Shown: positions 8,031-17,452, counted from the first letter of the stretch. The stretch: 64,000 nucleotides of DNA from Hymenobacter sp. 15J16-1T3B (GCF_020711235.1 NZ_JAJFAV010000001.1:558001-622000), one strand, 5' to 3'. Program-made: numbers and translations. The notes: generated from the letters alone by a model not told the origin.

Positions 8031-8627
8031 CTAGTCGCTCAGGCTGACGCCGTATTTGCGCTTGAACGCCTGGATTTCCTCGTAGCGCATGTGCGGATTG
8101 AGCAGAAACGTGCGCTGCCCCCGAACCCACTCCCGCACCGGCACGCCGCGCTCATACCAAGCGTCCAGTAGCTCCACCAGCCGCTGTTGCTCCGGCCGCC
8201 CCCGCACAATGACTCCATCGGCGGGCCACTCTCCCACTTGAATGCGGTTCATCAGCTTCCGCTCCGGGGTTGCCCAGAGGAAAGCCGCTGTGTCATGGTA
8301 ATACGCCTCAGGCGAATACCCATTATGCTCCACCCGCACGGGCGCCTGAGCCGGCAACTGCTGCTGTTGCCACCGGCCCCGTACTTCCCGGTAAGCCATG
8401 CCGACCCCTAGCACCAGCGCCCCCAGCGGCACCGCTACGGGACTGAACACGTCCTCCAGCACGAGGCGGGTCAGGCCTCCGTCGAACCAGGAAGGCGACC
8501 CGGCGGGGGGCGGGTCCACCGGCACGATGGGCAGCCAGAGCCAGGGCTCGTCGAGGTACAGGTATTCGCCGCGGCGGGCGGCTTGGCTGATGCGGTCCAG
8601 CTGGGCGGACGTCAGGGCAGTTGTCAT
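8031..8627 (-). CDS. Hypothetical protein with one possible membrane segment
   Basis: The protein is 198 residues from the ATG at 8627. I do not recognise a family. It has a Trp/Pro-rich N-terminal part (EPWLWLPIVPVDPPP), a moderately hydrophobic segment near residues 60-80 (VFSPVAVPLGALVLGVGM) and a hydrophilic C-terminal half. It lies directly upstream of the flavoprotein gene and probably shares its transcript. Codon usage is like its neighbours. Confidence 0.6.
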   Translation of the reverse strand: MTTALTSAQLDRISQAARRGEYLYLDEPWLWLPIVPVDPPPAGSPSWFDGGLTRLVLEDVFSPVAVPLGALVLGVGMAYREVRGRWQQQQLPAQAPVRVEHNGYSPEAYYHDTAAFLWATPERKLMNRIQVGEWPADGVIVRGRPEQQRLVELLDAWYERGVPVREWVRGQRTFLLNPHMRYEEIQAFKRKYGVSLSD

Positions 8628-8694
8628 CTGAGCCTTCGCAGAGGATATAATAACAATAACCGATTATCGGTCAGCACTTAGGGTTCTGGGGCCG

Positions 8695-10005
8695 TCAAGG
8701 GGTTTTGCCCAATTCCCGCGCCAGCACCGCTTCCCAATATGCCTGCACCAATTGCGGCGTCCAGGCTATCTGTCCGGTGTTAGCCATGGGATTGATGCGC
8801 ACTTGGTCGCGGCCACGGTCGAGGCGCACTACGAAGCCGCACAAGGCATAGTGGCCGCGTACGGTAGCGGGCGTCCAGCGCGGCAGGTCTTTCACCGCTT
8901 CCCGGACCACGGCCTGCAGTGGCCCGCTGGCCGCCAGCACGGTCGTAACGTTGCCCAGCGAATCAATGCCGCACACCACGGGCGCGTTGGCGGGCAGTTG
9001 GGCGTACCAGGGCTGGTTGCTAAAATTCAGCAGCTTGCGGTGCAGCTGCTGGCCGTAGGCCTCGAAGCTGAGGGCATTTTTGGGCATGGCCAGCTGCTCA
9101 AACTCCGCCCGCAGTTGCTGCCGCCGCTCCCGCTCGGCGCAGGCCAGCCCCAGCCGAAACCGCTCGGCCGTCGCGCCGGGCGCTTCCATTTCCAGCACCA
9201 CCTTGGGTGTCGTCAGCACGGCGCTGCCGTAGCGGGGCTTGGTGCTGAGCTGCCCGCTGCGAAACCGGCCGCGCGAAAACATTTCGTCGCTGAACGGCTG
9301 GTTGGTGCGCGTATCGATGCTCTGCCACTGCCCGTGGGGCAGGCCCTCGGCCACGGGGCCGCGGAACCGGAAGTAGGTCCGCTCCGGCAGCCACGCCCCG
9401 CTCCCGCTCGTCACGTAGTTCGGCGGCGGGGCGCCCTCCCAGTAGCCGTTTCCGTCGGTGGCGCGCCGGGCGCCCGTCGAGTCCCAGTAAGCAACGATGC
9501 GGAAGCCGCCTTCGGCCGGGAAGCGGAGCACCTGCCGCGGCTGCCCGTTGGCGTACCAGTAGTGCCACTCGCCGGTGGGCACGCCCTGCGCCAGCTGCCC
9601 GCGCACGACTGGTTTGCCGCTGCGCGCAAACTGCTCAATCGGCCCGTCGGCCTTGCCGTTGACGTAGCGCACGCGCAGGGCCAGCACGTTTTCGTCCATC
9701 CAGTAGTCGCGCGCCTCGCCGGTGAAGTTGCCGTCGGGGGTGATGCGCGTGAGCCGGCGGATGCTGGCGCAAGCCGAGGGCGTGAGCAGATAATCCGCGT
9801 CGTAAAACAACCGCACGCTGTCGTTGCGGATGACCTGGTAGCAGTCCTTGAAGTTGGGCTTGGCGGCGGTGCCCTCGCCGATGGCTACGCGCGGCACCAC
9901 CGTGGCCGTCTGGGCCTGGGCCAGCACCGGCACGCCGAGCAAAAGCAGCAATCTGCAGGATATCAATTTCACTAGCAATAGCTTGTTAACCGTCTGAAAG
10001 GCCAC
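8695..10005 (-). CDS. Secreted protein with MORN/YwqK-like repeats
   Basis: The product is about 436 residues; the listed start is a GTG at 10005, and a GTG at 9972 is also possible, since both leave a hydrophobic signal ending VLAQAQ. The middle part contains repeated units such as GPIEQFARSGKPVVRGQL and GEWHYWYANGQPRQVLRF, the GxxxxYxxNGxxxxxxxY pattern of toxin-antitoxin YwqK/MORN-variant repeats, which in Bacteroidota are usually extracytoplasmic. The C-terminal third (VVCGIDSLGNVTTVLAA) resembles the periplasmic TonB C-terminal style of domain, but this is weak. It begins 6 bp after the stop of the haem-motif lipoprotein gene, so the two are probably one operon. Confidence 0.65.
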   Translation of the reverse strand: MAFQTVNKLLLVKLISCRLLLLLGVPVLAQAQTATVVPRVAIGEGTAAKPNFKDCYQVIRNDSVRLFYDADYLLTPSACASIRRLTRITPDGNFTGEARDYWMDENVLALRVRYVNGKADGPIEQFARSGKPVVRGQLAQGVPTGEWHYWYANGQPRQVLRFPAEGGFRIVAYWDSTGARRATDGNGYWEGAPPPNYVTSGSGAWLPERTYFRFRGPVAEGLPHGQWQSIDTRTNQPFSDEMFSRGRFRSGQLSTKPRYGSAVLTTPKVVLEMEAPGATAERFRLGLACAERERRQQLRAEFEQLAMPKNALSFEAYGQQLHRKLLNFSNQPWYAQLPANAPVVCGIDSLGNVTTVLAASGPLQAVVREAVKDLPRWTPATVRGHYALCGFVVRLDRGRDQVRINPMANTGQIAWTPQLVQAYWEAVLARELGKTP

Positions 10006-10011
10006 CCAGGC

Positions 10012-10659
10012 TTAAAACAGGTTATGCCGCTTCGGAATCTTGCGCGTCTTCTGGGTGTAGAACTCGGCCACGCCCTTGCGCGTCATCGGAATGGTCCAGC
10101 GGCCGATGAGCTGCCCGGCTTGGTAGCCGGTCAGGGCCTTGCCGGGGTGGGTGGTGGCCAGCAACTTGGCGTCTTCGGGCTTCACGTCGGGGCCCACCTG
10201 GCCGTGGCAGCGCAGGCAGGTGGCGTCGGTGGGCAGTAGCACCAGGGGCTCCTGCACCAGAAACTGGTCCTGCTTGGGGCGCTGGGTGCGCACGGTATCT
10301 TCCTCGGTGATGAAGCGCGGCGGGCTGATCAGCTCCCGCGTGGGCTGGGCTTCCAGCTCGCGGGCCAGCTTCACCACGGCGGGCAGCTTTTCGGGCTGGC
10401 AGTACGGGTGCGCGGCGGCCACGCCTCCGGCGGCCAGCCGCTCGTTGAGCTGGGCCCGCCAGCCGCGGTCGGCGGTGCGGATGAGCGAGTCGGCCGCCCA
10501 GCGCGCCCCTTGCAGCAGTTGCGCGGGCTTGATGAGCTTGGGCTGGAAGTTTTCGGCTTCGCGGGCCAGCTCCTTGGTGTTGTCGAGGTGGTCGACGTCC
10601 TCGGGGCGGCAGGCCACGAGCAGCGGCAGCAGGGCCAGCAACGATAGGCTTCGGCGCAT
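10012..10659 (-). CDS. DUF3365-type lipoprotein with CxxCH haem-binding motif
   Basis: The product is 215 residues from the ATG at 10659; longer starts would cross the prfA promoter. A signal peptide ends in LLPLLVAC, a lipobox. Near the C-terminus is TDATCLRCHGQVGP, a CxxCH c-type haem attachment site, followed by GYQAGQLIGRWTIPM. This arrangement is that of the DUF3365 (Tll0287-like) family, putative single-haem sensors or redox proteins. It probably acts in the periplasm, anchored by lipid. It is divergent from prfA and lies 6 bp upstream of the secreted repeat protein. Confidence 0.8.
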   Translation of the reverse strand: MRRSLSLLALLPLLVACRPEDVDHLDNTKELAREAENFQPKLIKPAQLLQGARWAADSLIRTADRGWRAQLNERLAAGGVAAAHPYCQPEKLPAVVKLARELEAQPTRELISPPRFITEEDTVRTQRPKQDQFLVQEPLVLLPTDATCLRCHGQVGPDVKPEDAKLLATTHPGKALTGYQAGQLIGRWTIPMTRKGVAEFYTQKTRKIPKRHNLF

Positions 10660-10710
10660 ATAGAGTTTGGCCAACGCGCGCGGAACCTGCTGTGGCCCCG
10701 CCGGGTTTTG

Positions 10711-10718
10711 TACCTTTG
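10711..10718 (+). promoter_or_regulatory. Bacteroidota -7 element upstream of prfA
   Basis: TACCTTTG matches TAnnTTTG and ends 35 bp before the prfA ATG. It supports the start at 10754 against an in-frame extension back to 10667. Confidence 0.65.
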
Positions 10719-10753
10719 CAAAAGTACCGCCCAAATTCGGACCCCAACGACCG

Positions 10754-11827
10754 ATGCTTGACAAATTAGAGGCTATCAACCAGCGCTTCAACGACGTGGG
10801 CCAGCAACTGCTGGACCCCGAGGTCATGAGTGACATGAAGCGCTACAAGGCCCTGAACAAAGAATACAAGGACCTCAACAAGATTGTGGTCGAGTATAAA
10901 GCCTACCAGAACATCCTCTCCAACATCGAAGGGGCCCGCGAGGTCATTGCCACCGAAAAGGACGAGGACTTCCGCCAGATGGCCAAGGACGAGCTGGAAA
11001 CGCTGCTGCCCGAGCAGGAGCGCCTCGAAGCCGTCATCAAAGACCTGCTGATTCCAAAGGACCCGAACGACTCCAAGGACATCATCCTCGAAATCCGGGC
11101 CGGCGCCGGCGGCGACGAAGCCGCGCTGTTTGCCGGCGACCTGCAGCGCATGTACATGCGCTTTGCCGAAAAGCAGGGCTGGAAGATGGAACTCGTGGAC
11201 GCCATGGAAGGCACCGCGGGCGGCTACAAGGAAATCATCCTGGCCATGCGCGGCGAAGACGTGTACGGCAAGATGAAGTTCGAATCGGGCGTGCACCGCG
11301 TGCAGCGCGTGCCGGCCACCGAAACCCAAGGCCGCATCCACACCTCCGTGGCGTCGGTGGTGGTGATGCCCGAGGCCGAAGAATTCGACATCGAGCTGGA
11401 CATGAACGACATCCGCAAGGACCTGTTCATGTCGTCGGGCCCCGGCGGGCAGTCGGTAAACACGACCTACTCGGCCGTGCGCCTCACGCACATTCCGACG
11501 GGCATCGTGGCGCAGTGCCAGGACCAAAAGTCGCAGCTAAAGAACTTCGACAAGGCCTTGCAGGTGCTCCGCTCGCGCATTTTCGAAATCGAGCTGGCCA
11601 AGAAAAACGAGGCCGAAGGCGCCGCCCGCAAGAGCATGATTGGCGGCGGCGACCGGTCGGACAAAATCCGCACCTACAACTACCCGCAGGGACGCGTGAC
11701 CGACCACCGCATCGGCTACACCGTGTACAACCTGAGCGCGGTGATGGACGGCGGCATCGAGGACTTCATCGAACAGCTGCGCATCGCCGAAAACGCCGAG
11801 CGACTGAAGGAAGGCACCACGGCCTAA
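10754..11827 (+). CDS. prfA: Peptide chain release factor 1
   Basis: The protein is 357 residues, standard for RF1. It recognises UAA and UAG stop codons and triggers peptidyl-tRNA hydrolysis. The anticodon-like tripeptide PAT is at 187-189 (RVPATETQGR), which marks RF1 against the SPF of RF2. The catalytic GGQ is at 231-233 within SSGPGGQSVN. The ATG at 10754 follows the TACCTTTG element and begins the usual MLDKLE N-terminus. A palindromic repeat with a T tract follows and may serve as terminator. Confidence 0.97.
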   Translation: MLDKLEAINQRFNDVGQQLLDPEVMSDMKRYKALNKEYKDLNKIVVEYKAYQNILSNIEGAREVIATEKDEDFRQMAKDELETLLPEQERLEAVIKDLLIPKDPNDSKDIILEIRAGAGGDEAALFAGDLQRMYMRFAEKQGWKMELVDAMEGTAGGYKEIILAMRGEDVYGKMKFESGVHRVQRVPATETQGRIHTSVASVVVMPEAEEFDIELDMNDIRKDLFMSSGPGGQSVNTTYSAVRLTHIPTGIVAQCQDQKSQLKNFDKALQVLRSRIFEIELAKKNEAEGAARKSMIGGGDRSDKIRTYNYPQGRVTDHRIGYTVYNLSAVMDGGIEDFIEQLRIAENAERLKEGTTA

Positions 11828-11850
11828 GTCGGGCTGCAGTTACCGCATTT

Positions 11851-11967
11851 AGAACGTCATTCCGAGCGAAGTCGAGGAATCTTGCGTGCTGACGATAGAT
11901 AGTAACTTTACTATCCCAACGTCAGCAGTAGAGATGCTTCGACGCGCTCAGCATGACGTTCTTTTTT
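11851..11967. repeat. Intergenic palindromic repeat 3, with T tract
   Basis: The arms at 11851-11882 and 11932-11962 pair imperfectly; both start AGAACGTCAT on their own strand, but one arm continues TCCGAGCGAAG and the other GCTGAGCGCG. The loop has an ATAGTAAC...TTACTAT nested pair, like repeat 1. Six T follow on the plus strand, so it could terminate prfA. Confidence 0.85.
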
Positions 11968-11996
11968 ATTCTGGTTCTGCCTCGCTTCGCTACCCG

Positions 11997-12593
11997 ATGG
12001 ACTGCACCCGCCCGATTACGCTCGAAAACAGCCGCGCCCGCCTGCGGCCCCTGGAAGCCTCCGACTTCGAGGCCCTTAAGCAGATTGCCTTCGACGCCGA
12101 CATCTGGCGCTACACCCTCACGCCGGCCCCGCAGGACAGCGTGGGCCTGGCGGCTTACCTGGCTCAGGCCCTGCAGGAGCGCGAAGCCGGCCGCCGCTAC
12201 CCTTTCGCCATCATCGATCTGGAAACCGGCCGCCTGGCGGGCAGCACCAGCTACGGCTCCTTCGCCATGGCCGACCGGCGCCTGGAAATCGGTTGGACCT
12301 GGCTGGGCAAGGACTTTCAGCGCACCGGCCTGAACCGGGCGGCCAAGCACCTGCTGCTGCAATACGCCTTCGGGGAGCTGGGCTGCGAGCGGGTGGAGTT
12401 GAAAACCGACGCCCGCAACCACCAGTCGCAGGAGGCCATGCGGCGCATGGGCGCGGTGCAGGAAGGCACCCTGCGCAGCCACTGCTACACCCAGGGCGGG
12501 CGGCGCCGCGACACGGTGTATTTCAGCGTTCTGCGCCCCGAGTGGGAGCAGCTGCGCCGCTCGGTCTTCAGCCAGTTCGACACACGTGGGTAA
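11997..12593 (+). CDS. GNAT family N-acetyltransferase (RimJ/RimL type)
   Basis: The product is 198 residues from the ATG at 11997, chosen because in-frame upstream starts would lie within repeat 3. The fold is shown by RLRPLEASDFEALKQI, LEIGWTWLGKDFQRTGLNR (the acetyl-CoA loop region) and VELKTDARNHQSQEAMRRMG, the ending typical of RimJ/RimL-like enzymes. These transfer acetyl from acetyl-CoA to protein N-termini, amino acids or small molecules; the substrate is unknown. Its end overlaps the dgkA start by 8 bp, which suggests translational coupling. Confidence 0.88.
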   Translation: MDCTRPITLENSRARLRPLEASDFEALKQIAFDADIWRYTLTPAPQDSVGLAAYLAQALQEREAGRRYPFAIIDLETGRLAGSTSYGSFAMADRRLEIGWTWLGKDFQRTGLNRAAKHLLLQYAFGELGCERVELKTDARNHQSQEAMRRMGAVQEGTLRSHCYTQGGRRRDTVYFSVLRPEWEQLRRSVFSQFDTRG

Positions 12594-12990
12594 GGCCCCG
12601 CAACGCCACCGCACCCGCTGGCGCCACGAAGTGGCCTCGTTCGGCTACGCCATTCAGGGCATCCGCGAGGCGTTGCTGTCGGAGCCACACCTGCGTTTCC
12701 ACGCCCTGGCCACGGCCACCGTGCTGGTCCTGGCCACTTGGCTGCAGGTGTCGCGCCACGACTGGGCCTTGCTGGCCCTGGCCGTCGGCGCCGTCTGGAC
12801 GGCCGAGCTGATGAATACGGCCGTGGAAACCATCATCGACCTCGTTTCCCCCGATTTCCACCCGCTGGCCGGCCGCGCCAAGGACGTGGCCGCCGGCGCC
12901 GTGCTGCTCATGGCCCTGGCCGCCGTGGTAGTCGGCCTGCTGGTGCTGGGGCCACCGCTGTGGGCGAAGGTTGTGGCGCTTAATTCTTAG
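12586..12990 (+). CDS. dgkA: Diacylglycerol/undecaprenol kinase family protein
   Basis: The protein is 134 residues starting at GTG 12586, inside the end of the GNAT gene; no ATG is available nearby. It has the small three-helix membrane layout of DgkA. The signature ELMNTAVETIIDLV carries the conserved Glu and Asn, followed by HPLAGRAKDVAAGAVLL. In Gram-negative bacteria the enzyme phosphorylates diacylglycerol, while in others the substrate is undecaprenol; Bacteroidota members cannot be split from sequence. It acts in the inner membrane. Repeat 4 follows 32 bp downstream. Confidence 0.88.
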   Translation: MGKAPQRHRTRWRHEVASFGYAIQGIREALLSEPHLRFHALATATVLVLATWLQVSRHDWALLALAVGAVWTAELMNTAVETIIDLVSPDFHPLAGRAKDVAAGAVLLMALAAVVVGLLVLGPPLWAKVVALNS

Positions 12991-13021
12991 GGTTGCCGAA
13001 GTAACGCTAATAAAAGGATCG

Positions 13022-13107
13022 GTCATCCTGAGCGAAGCGAAGGACCTTATCACGCCAGATACAGATCCAACCAACGTGATAAGGTCCTTCGCCTTGCTCA
13101 GGAAGAC
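13022..13107. repeat. Intergenic palindromic repeat 4
   Basis: The arms at 13022-13054 and 13075-13107 match at 30 of 33 positions. Each begins with a GTCxTCCTGAGC core and ends GACCTTATCACG. It belongs to the same subfamily as repeat 6 at 59398. It lies between the converging dgkA and TPR genes. Confidence 0.88.
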
Positions 13108-13142
13108 AGACGACTATCCGCAAGCAGGTCCCCGAGCCCGCG

Positions 13143-14984
13143 TTACATGGCCTCGCCGCGCAGCTTGCGCACCCGCTTGCGGGCTTCGGCGGCGTAGATG
13201 CTGCCCGAGTACTTGGTCAGCAGCTGGGTATACAGCTCTTGGGCCTTGGCTTTGTCCTGGCGGTTTTGCTCCTCGATTTCAGCCGTCAGAAACAGCGCGT
13301 CGTCGGAAAGGATGTCGTACTTGGGGTTGCTGGTGATGCGCGCCAGGGTTTCCACGGCCCCGGCGTAGTCGCCGGTGCGGCGCTGCAGCTGGCCTTTCAA
13401 AAACCAGGCTTCGTCGGTGAGGGCGTGGCCGGGGTACTTGGTCAGTAGCTGGTCGAGGCTCTTGATGGCCTGCGGCAGCTTGTTCTGGAACACCAGCAGC
13501 TCGGTGGCGGCGTAGTCTTTCAGGGCCAAGCCCGCGGTATCCATGGCCGTGTTGTCGCCGATGAGCAGGCTGAGCTGCATGGCGTCGTTGGCAATTTCGC
13601 GGCTGGTGGCCTGCTTCAGAATATCGAGGTGCGACTGCGCCAGCTTGAAGTCCCCGGCGTAGTAGCTCAGGCGGGCGTTGCGCAGCTTGGCCTCGTAGCC
13701 CAAGGGCGAGTCCTTGCGCGATTTTTCCACCTGCGAGTACAGTAAGGTGGCCTCCCAGGGCTCGGCGCGCAGCACGTATATGTCTCCCAGGGCAATTTTG
13801 GCCTCGTCGACGAGCTGCGGATCGGCCCGCGGCAGGTCGATTACCTCCTGCAGCAGCTGCATGCCCTTGTCTTTCTGGTCGAGCTGGAAGGCGTAGAGCA
13901 AAGCCAGATTGCGCAGCACCCCGGCCGTCTGGGCCGTGCGGCCCGCTTCGGTCAGCAGTTGCTCGTATTCGCCCACGAGGTTGCGCAGCTTAGCCTGGTC
14001 TACCGGGAAGGTGTTGCGCACCTGCTCTTCGCGGGCGGCAATGAGCTGCTGCCGGGCCGGTTGGTAGTACTCCCCGCCGCGGTACTGCTGGGCCACGTAC
14101 TGGTAGCCTTCGATGGCGGTTTCGTAGTCTTTGTTTTGCTGAGCAATGACGGCCAGGTCCATCACCCGGCGCCCCTCGCTGTGCTGGCGCCGGTCGAGGG
14201 CGCGGGCCTGCACCAAGGCCCCGGCGAAGTCGCGGCGCTGCAGGTGCAGCCACAGCAGCAGCTCGCTCCAGGTAGCCTGCTCGGGCTGCTGCTGGGTGCG
14301 GGTGATGAGCAGCTTCTCCAGGGTATCAAAATCGGCGTCGGTTTTCAGCGCGTTCTGCAGCATGTTGCGCACGAAGCTCAGCTGCTCCCGGTCCGGGTTC
14401 TGCTCGGCCATGCGCAGCGTCTCCTTCAGCACGCCCTCCTTTTGCCCGTTGGTGGTGTACAGCTGCACCAGTTGGGCGCTGTACTCCGCCTCGTTTTTGG
14501 CCAGCGCCCGGCCGCGTAGGTAGCTGCGCTCGGCCCAGCGCGGCAGCTGCCGCTGCTGAAACTCCTGGGCCACGGGCTGCACCTGATCGGGCGCAAGGCC
14601 AGCCACCACCTTTTCGTACTGCTTGCGGGCCGCGGTGGTGTCGCCGGCGGCCGTGTACACCGCGCCCAGGGCCACGCCCAGCGCCGGCTCGTTGGGGCTG
14701 CGCTTCACGGCCTTGCGGGCCAGCTTCTCGGCGTCCTTGTACTTCTTCAGCTCCACCAGCGTGCGCAGGTAGTCGGGCAGCACGTTGGGGGCCATCTGCA
14801 CGTCGGCGGGCAGGTCGTCGTACACGGCCTCTGCCTTCACCCATTCACCTTTGCGGGCGTATTCGCGCGCCACGTTCACCAATCCGCCGCCGTCCTGGGC
14901 TAGGGCCGGGCCGGCGGCCAAGACTAGCCCCAGCAGGCTGATTTGGCTTTTCTTCCACAGGGCGGACAGGGGCAGTAGGCTCAT
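13143..14984 (-). CDS. Periplasmic tetratricopeptide repeat protein
   Basis: The product is 613 residues from the ATG at 14984. A signal peptide ends GLVLAAGPALAQ. The rest is almost all TPR-like helical repeats: YARKGEWVKAEAVYDDL, LVELKKYKDAEKLARKAV, AARKQYEKVV and, at the C-terminus, the pair KGQLQRRTGDYAGAVETL and AKAQELYTQLL. Such proteins are scaffolds in the periplasm or outer membrane; the C-terminal repeats resemble YbgF/BamD-type modules. It may be co-transcribed with nothing else, since the preceding gene is 15 kb upstream of no neighbour on its 5' side but a 276-bp spacer to ppiD. The specific partner is unknown. Confidence 0.8.
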   Translation of the reverse strand: MSLLPLSALWKKSQISLLGLVLAAGPALAQDGGGLVNVAREYARKGEWVKAEAVYDDLPADVQMAPNVLPDYLRTLVELKKYKDAEKLARKAVKRSPNEPALGVALGAVYTAAGDTTAARKQYEKVVAGLAPDQVQPVAQEFQQRQLPRWAERSYLRGRALAKNEAEYSAQLVQLYTTNGQKEGVLKETLRMAEQNPDREQLSFVRNMLQNALKTDADFDTLEKLLITRTQQQPEQATWSELLLWLHLQRRDFAGALVQARALDRRQHSEGRRVMDLAVIAQQNKDYETAIEGYQYVAQQYRGGEYYQPARQQLIAAREEQVRNTFPVDQAKLRNLVGEYEQLLTEAGRTAQTAGVLRNLALLYAFQLDQKDKGMQLLQEVIDLPRADPQLVDEAKIALGDIYVLRAEPWEATLLYSQVEKSRKDSPLGYEAKLRNARLSYYAGDFKLAQSHLDILKQATSREIANDAMQLSLLIGDNTAMDTAGLALKDYAATELLVFQNKLPQAIKSLDQLLTKYPGHALTDEAWFLKGQLQRRTGDYAGAVETLARITSNPKYDILSDDALFLTAEIEEQNRQDKAKAQELYTQLLTKYSGSIYAAEARKRVRKLRGEAM

Positions 14985-15205
14985 GGCAATCGGAGACGAG
15001 AAGTAAAGCCGGCCGCTACACCAGCGCCGGCGGGGGCAGAACAACGCGCGGTCGGGTTTCATTCACCCGGCGCGGCCGGCACCGCCCAAAGACCGTACCG
15101 CCCGCCGGGCGTTGCGCCGGGGCCGCGGGCCGTACCCGGTGAAGATACGTGCCGCGGCCCCTTGCCCGATGTCGGCCGGGCCGACTTTCCCCTACCGGCT
15201 AACAA

Positions 15206-15239
15206 AAAACGGTCCCTGCCGCGGGGCAGGGACCGTTTT
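15206..15239 (-). terminator. Terminator after ppiD
   Basis: ACGGTCCCTGCC and GGCAGGGACCGT form a 12-bp stem with a short loop, extended by A/T pairs on both sides. On the minus strand a run of T follows. Confidence 0.88.
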
Positions 15240-15260
15240 GATACGCGAATCCGAAGCGGT

Positions 15261-17369
15261 TTAGAAGAAGCGCACGCGCTCGTCCTTCACGTCGGCCTGC
15301 TTGCGCACGGCTTCGTAGATGGCGCCGCTGGAGCGGTTGCCGCGCTGCTGCTGCAGTTGGTTGCGCACGGCTTTCAGGTCCTGCGTGGGGGCGGTGGGCT
15401 CGGTCTTGTTCACCAATTGCATCACCAGTACACCCTGCTCGCCCTGAATCGGGGCCGATACTTGGTTGGGCTTCAGGCCGAAGGCAGTGCCCACGGCAAC
15501 CGGCTCGCTGCCCACGCCCGGAATCACGCCCTGCCCCAGCACGAGGTCGTTGGCGTCCTTCACTTGGGCGCTGGGGCCGTAAGCGGCGGCCATGGCCTCC
15601 AGGGTGTTGCCCTTCAGCTTGGCCATGATCTGCTTGGCCTTTTCCTCGTTGCGCACGTAGGTCGATACCTCGGGCTTCACGGCGGCCACGTCGGCGGTGC
15701 CCTCCTTGCGGGTGCCGGTGAGCACGGCCACCACGTACTGGTCGTTCACGGTGAACACGTCCGATACGTCGCCGATGTTGGTGTCCTTGTTGAAGGCCCA
15801 GCGCACGGCTTCGCGGGCGTTGGGCAGGCTGCCGAGGTTGGCCGAGGACTTATCCACGCCCTTGGCTTCCTGCTTCTGCAAGGTCTTGTCGGCGGCCACA
15901 GCCTTGCGGAACGACTCCAGGTCGGTGGCCTTGGCCTTCAGGTCCTGGGCGCGCTGGTAGGCGGCTTCGTTGGTCGCGTCCGAAGGCGTAATGTTCTTCG
16001 TGACGGTGGCTACCTGGTAGGTCTGGTTAGTTTTCGGCGCCGTCACCTTGATGATGTGGTAGCCGAAGGAGGTCTTGGTCAAGGTGGGCAGCAGGCCGGC
16101 CGAGGTAGCGCCGAACACGGCCTTCTCGAACTCGGGCACCATGCGGCCGCTCGTAAACCAGCCCAGGTCGCCGCCCTGCGGGGCGGTGCCGTCGGTGCCG
16201 TACTGGCGGGCCATGGCGGCGAAGTCGGCGCCGTTCTTGATCTGGTTCAGGATGCCCTGGGCCTTGGCTTTGGCAGCGGCATCCGCCTCGGGCGTGCTGC
16301 CTTCGGGCTTGATGAGGATGTGGCTGGCGCGGGCGGCCTGGGCAGCCCCGGCTTTGGCCCCGATTACCTTGTAAATAGAGTAGGTACCGTTCTCCGCGTA
16401 GGGCCCGTACACCTGGCCGGTTTGCAGCGGCGCTTGCTGGCGCAGCTTCTCGGGCAGGTCAGCCGGCGAGAGGTAGCGGCCGTTGTAGGGCTGGTCGGAG
16501 TTCAGGCGCACGAACAGCGAGTCGTTCGGGGCCGAGCGGAACTGCGTGGTCAGCTGGTCCACGGTCTGGCGCACGGCGGCCGAGTCCTCCTTCGAAGGCG
16601 TCACGGGTACTACCACGTACTCCAGGTCGCGGCCGTCCTGCACCTTATAGCGCGACTGGTGGCGCGTGATATATTCCTGCAGCTGCGTATCCGAGACCTT
16701 CACGGCCGAATCGGAAATGCTGAAGTAGGGCACGAACAGGTAGCGCACGTTGGCCTTGGCCTGCTGGGCCGCGTCGAAGCGCTGGGCTTCGGCGGTGGTC
16801 ACGTACTCGGTGTTTTTCAGCAGGGCGTAGTACTTGCTGCCCATGCGGTCCTGCGGCAGGTTCTGCTCGAAGGTGTACCAGGCCACTTGCTGCTGCGGGG
16901 GCATCTTGTCGAGGTTGCGCAGGTACTCGATAACCTTGGCGCGGTCGAACTGCCCGGTTTGCGGGTCGGTGAAGGCCTGCTTGATGGTCGGGTGAATGTT
17001 CTTGCCCTGCACCATGTCGGTCAGCTCCTCGTCGGTCACTTTCAGGCCCAGCTTGTCGAACTGCGGCTGGAAGGCGCGCTTGAACACAATCTGGTTCCAG
17101 GCCTGGTCGCGGATGCCTTGTAGCTCCTGCTCGGAGGGCTGGCGGCCGTTTTGCGCCACGTACCCCTGCTTGGCCTGCTCCACCGCAGCGTTAAACTCTT
17201 CAATGCTGATGTCGTCGCCGTTGACTTCGCCGACGGTGGTGTCCTGACGATTGAACAGGCGGTTTTTTCCGCCGATCAGGTCGCCGCCCACGATGAAAAG
17301 CAACATCCCGACGGCTACGGTGCCAACGGCCCAGCCTGATTTTTCGCGGATGGTGTTGATTAAAGCCAT
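15261..17369 (-). CDS. ppiD: Peptidylprolyl isomerase, PpiD/SurA type
   Basis: The product is 702 residues. The start MALINTIREKSGWAVG followed by one transmembrane helix (about residues 13-30) is the PpiD layout, an inner-membrane-anchored periplasmic chaperone for outer-membrane proteins. A SurA-N-like region spans about 40-150. A parvulin domain near 340-440 reads ASHILIKPEG, AMARQYGTDGTAPQGGDLGW and SFGYHIIKV. A second, divergent parvulin-like unit may lie further on. It closes the coaX-OMP-lptC-small membrane protein cluster and fits an envelope role. The terminator follows 22 bp after its stop. Confidence 0.9.
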   Translation of the reverse strand: MALINTIREKSGWAVGTVAVGMLLFIVGGDLIGGKNRLFNRQDTTVGEVNGDDISIEEFNAAVEQAKQGYVAQNGRQPSEQELQGIRDQAWNQIVFKRAFQPQFDKLGLKVTDEELTDMVQGKNIHPTIKQAFTDPQTGQFDRAKVIEYLRNLDKMPPQQQVAWYTFEQNLPQDRMGSKYYALLKNTEYVTTAEAQRFDAAQQAKANVRYLFVPYFSISDSAVKVSDTQLQEYITRHQSRYKVQDGRDLEYVVVPVTPSKEDSAAVRQTVDQLTTQFRSAPNDSLFVRLNSDQPYNGRYLSPADLPEKLRQQAPLQTGQVYGPYAENGTYSIYKVIGAKAGAAQAARASHILIKPEGSTPEADAAAKAKAQGILNQIKNGADFAAMARQYGTDGTAPQGGDLGWFTSGRMVPEFEKAVFGATSAGLLPTLTKTSFGYHIIKVTAPKTNQTYQVATVTKNITPSDATNEAAYQRAQDLKAKATDLESFRKAVAADKTLQKQEAKGVDKSSANLGSLPNAREAVRWAFNKDTNIGDVSDVFTVNDQYVVAVLTGTRKEGTADVAAVKPEVSTYVRNEEKAKQIMAKLKGNTLEAMAAAYGPSAQVKDANDLVLGQGVIPGVGSEPVAVGTAFGLKPNQVSAPIQGEQGVLVMQLVNKTEPTAPTQDLKAVRNQLQQQRGNRSSGAIYEAVRKQADVKDERVRFF

Positions 17370-17452
17370 TTAGTTGAAAGTAAGCAGCAAAGAAAACGCA
17401 GTAAGTCGCGCAAAATAACCCTTTTTAAGCCAACGGACAAAAGCTGCGGGCG

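Noticed and set aside
15162-17123. A plus-strand frame of 653 codons opposite ppiD
   Set aside because: It is antisense to a clear PpiD gene, covers its terminator, and has a Gly/His/Leu/Val composition with no domain.
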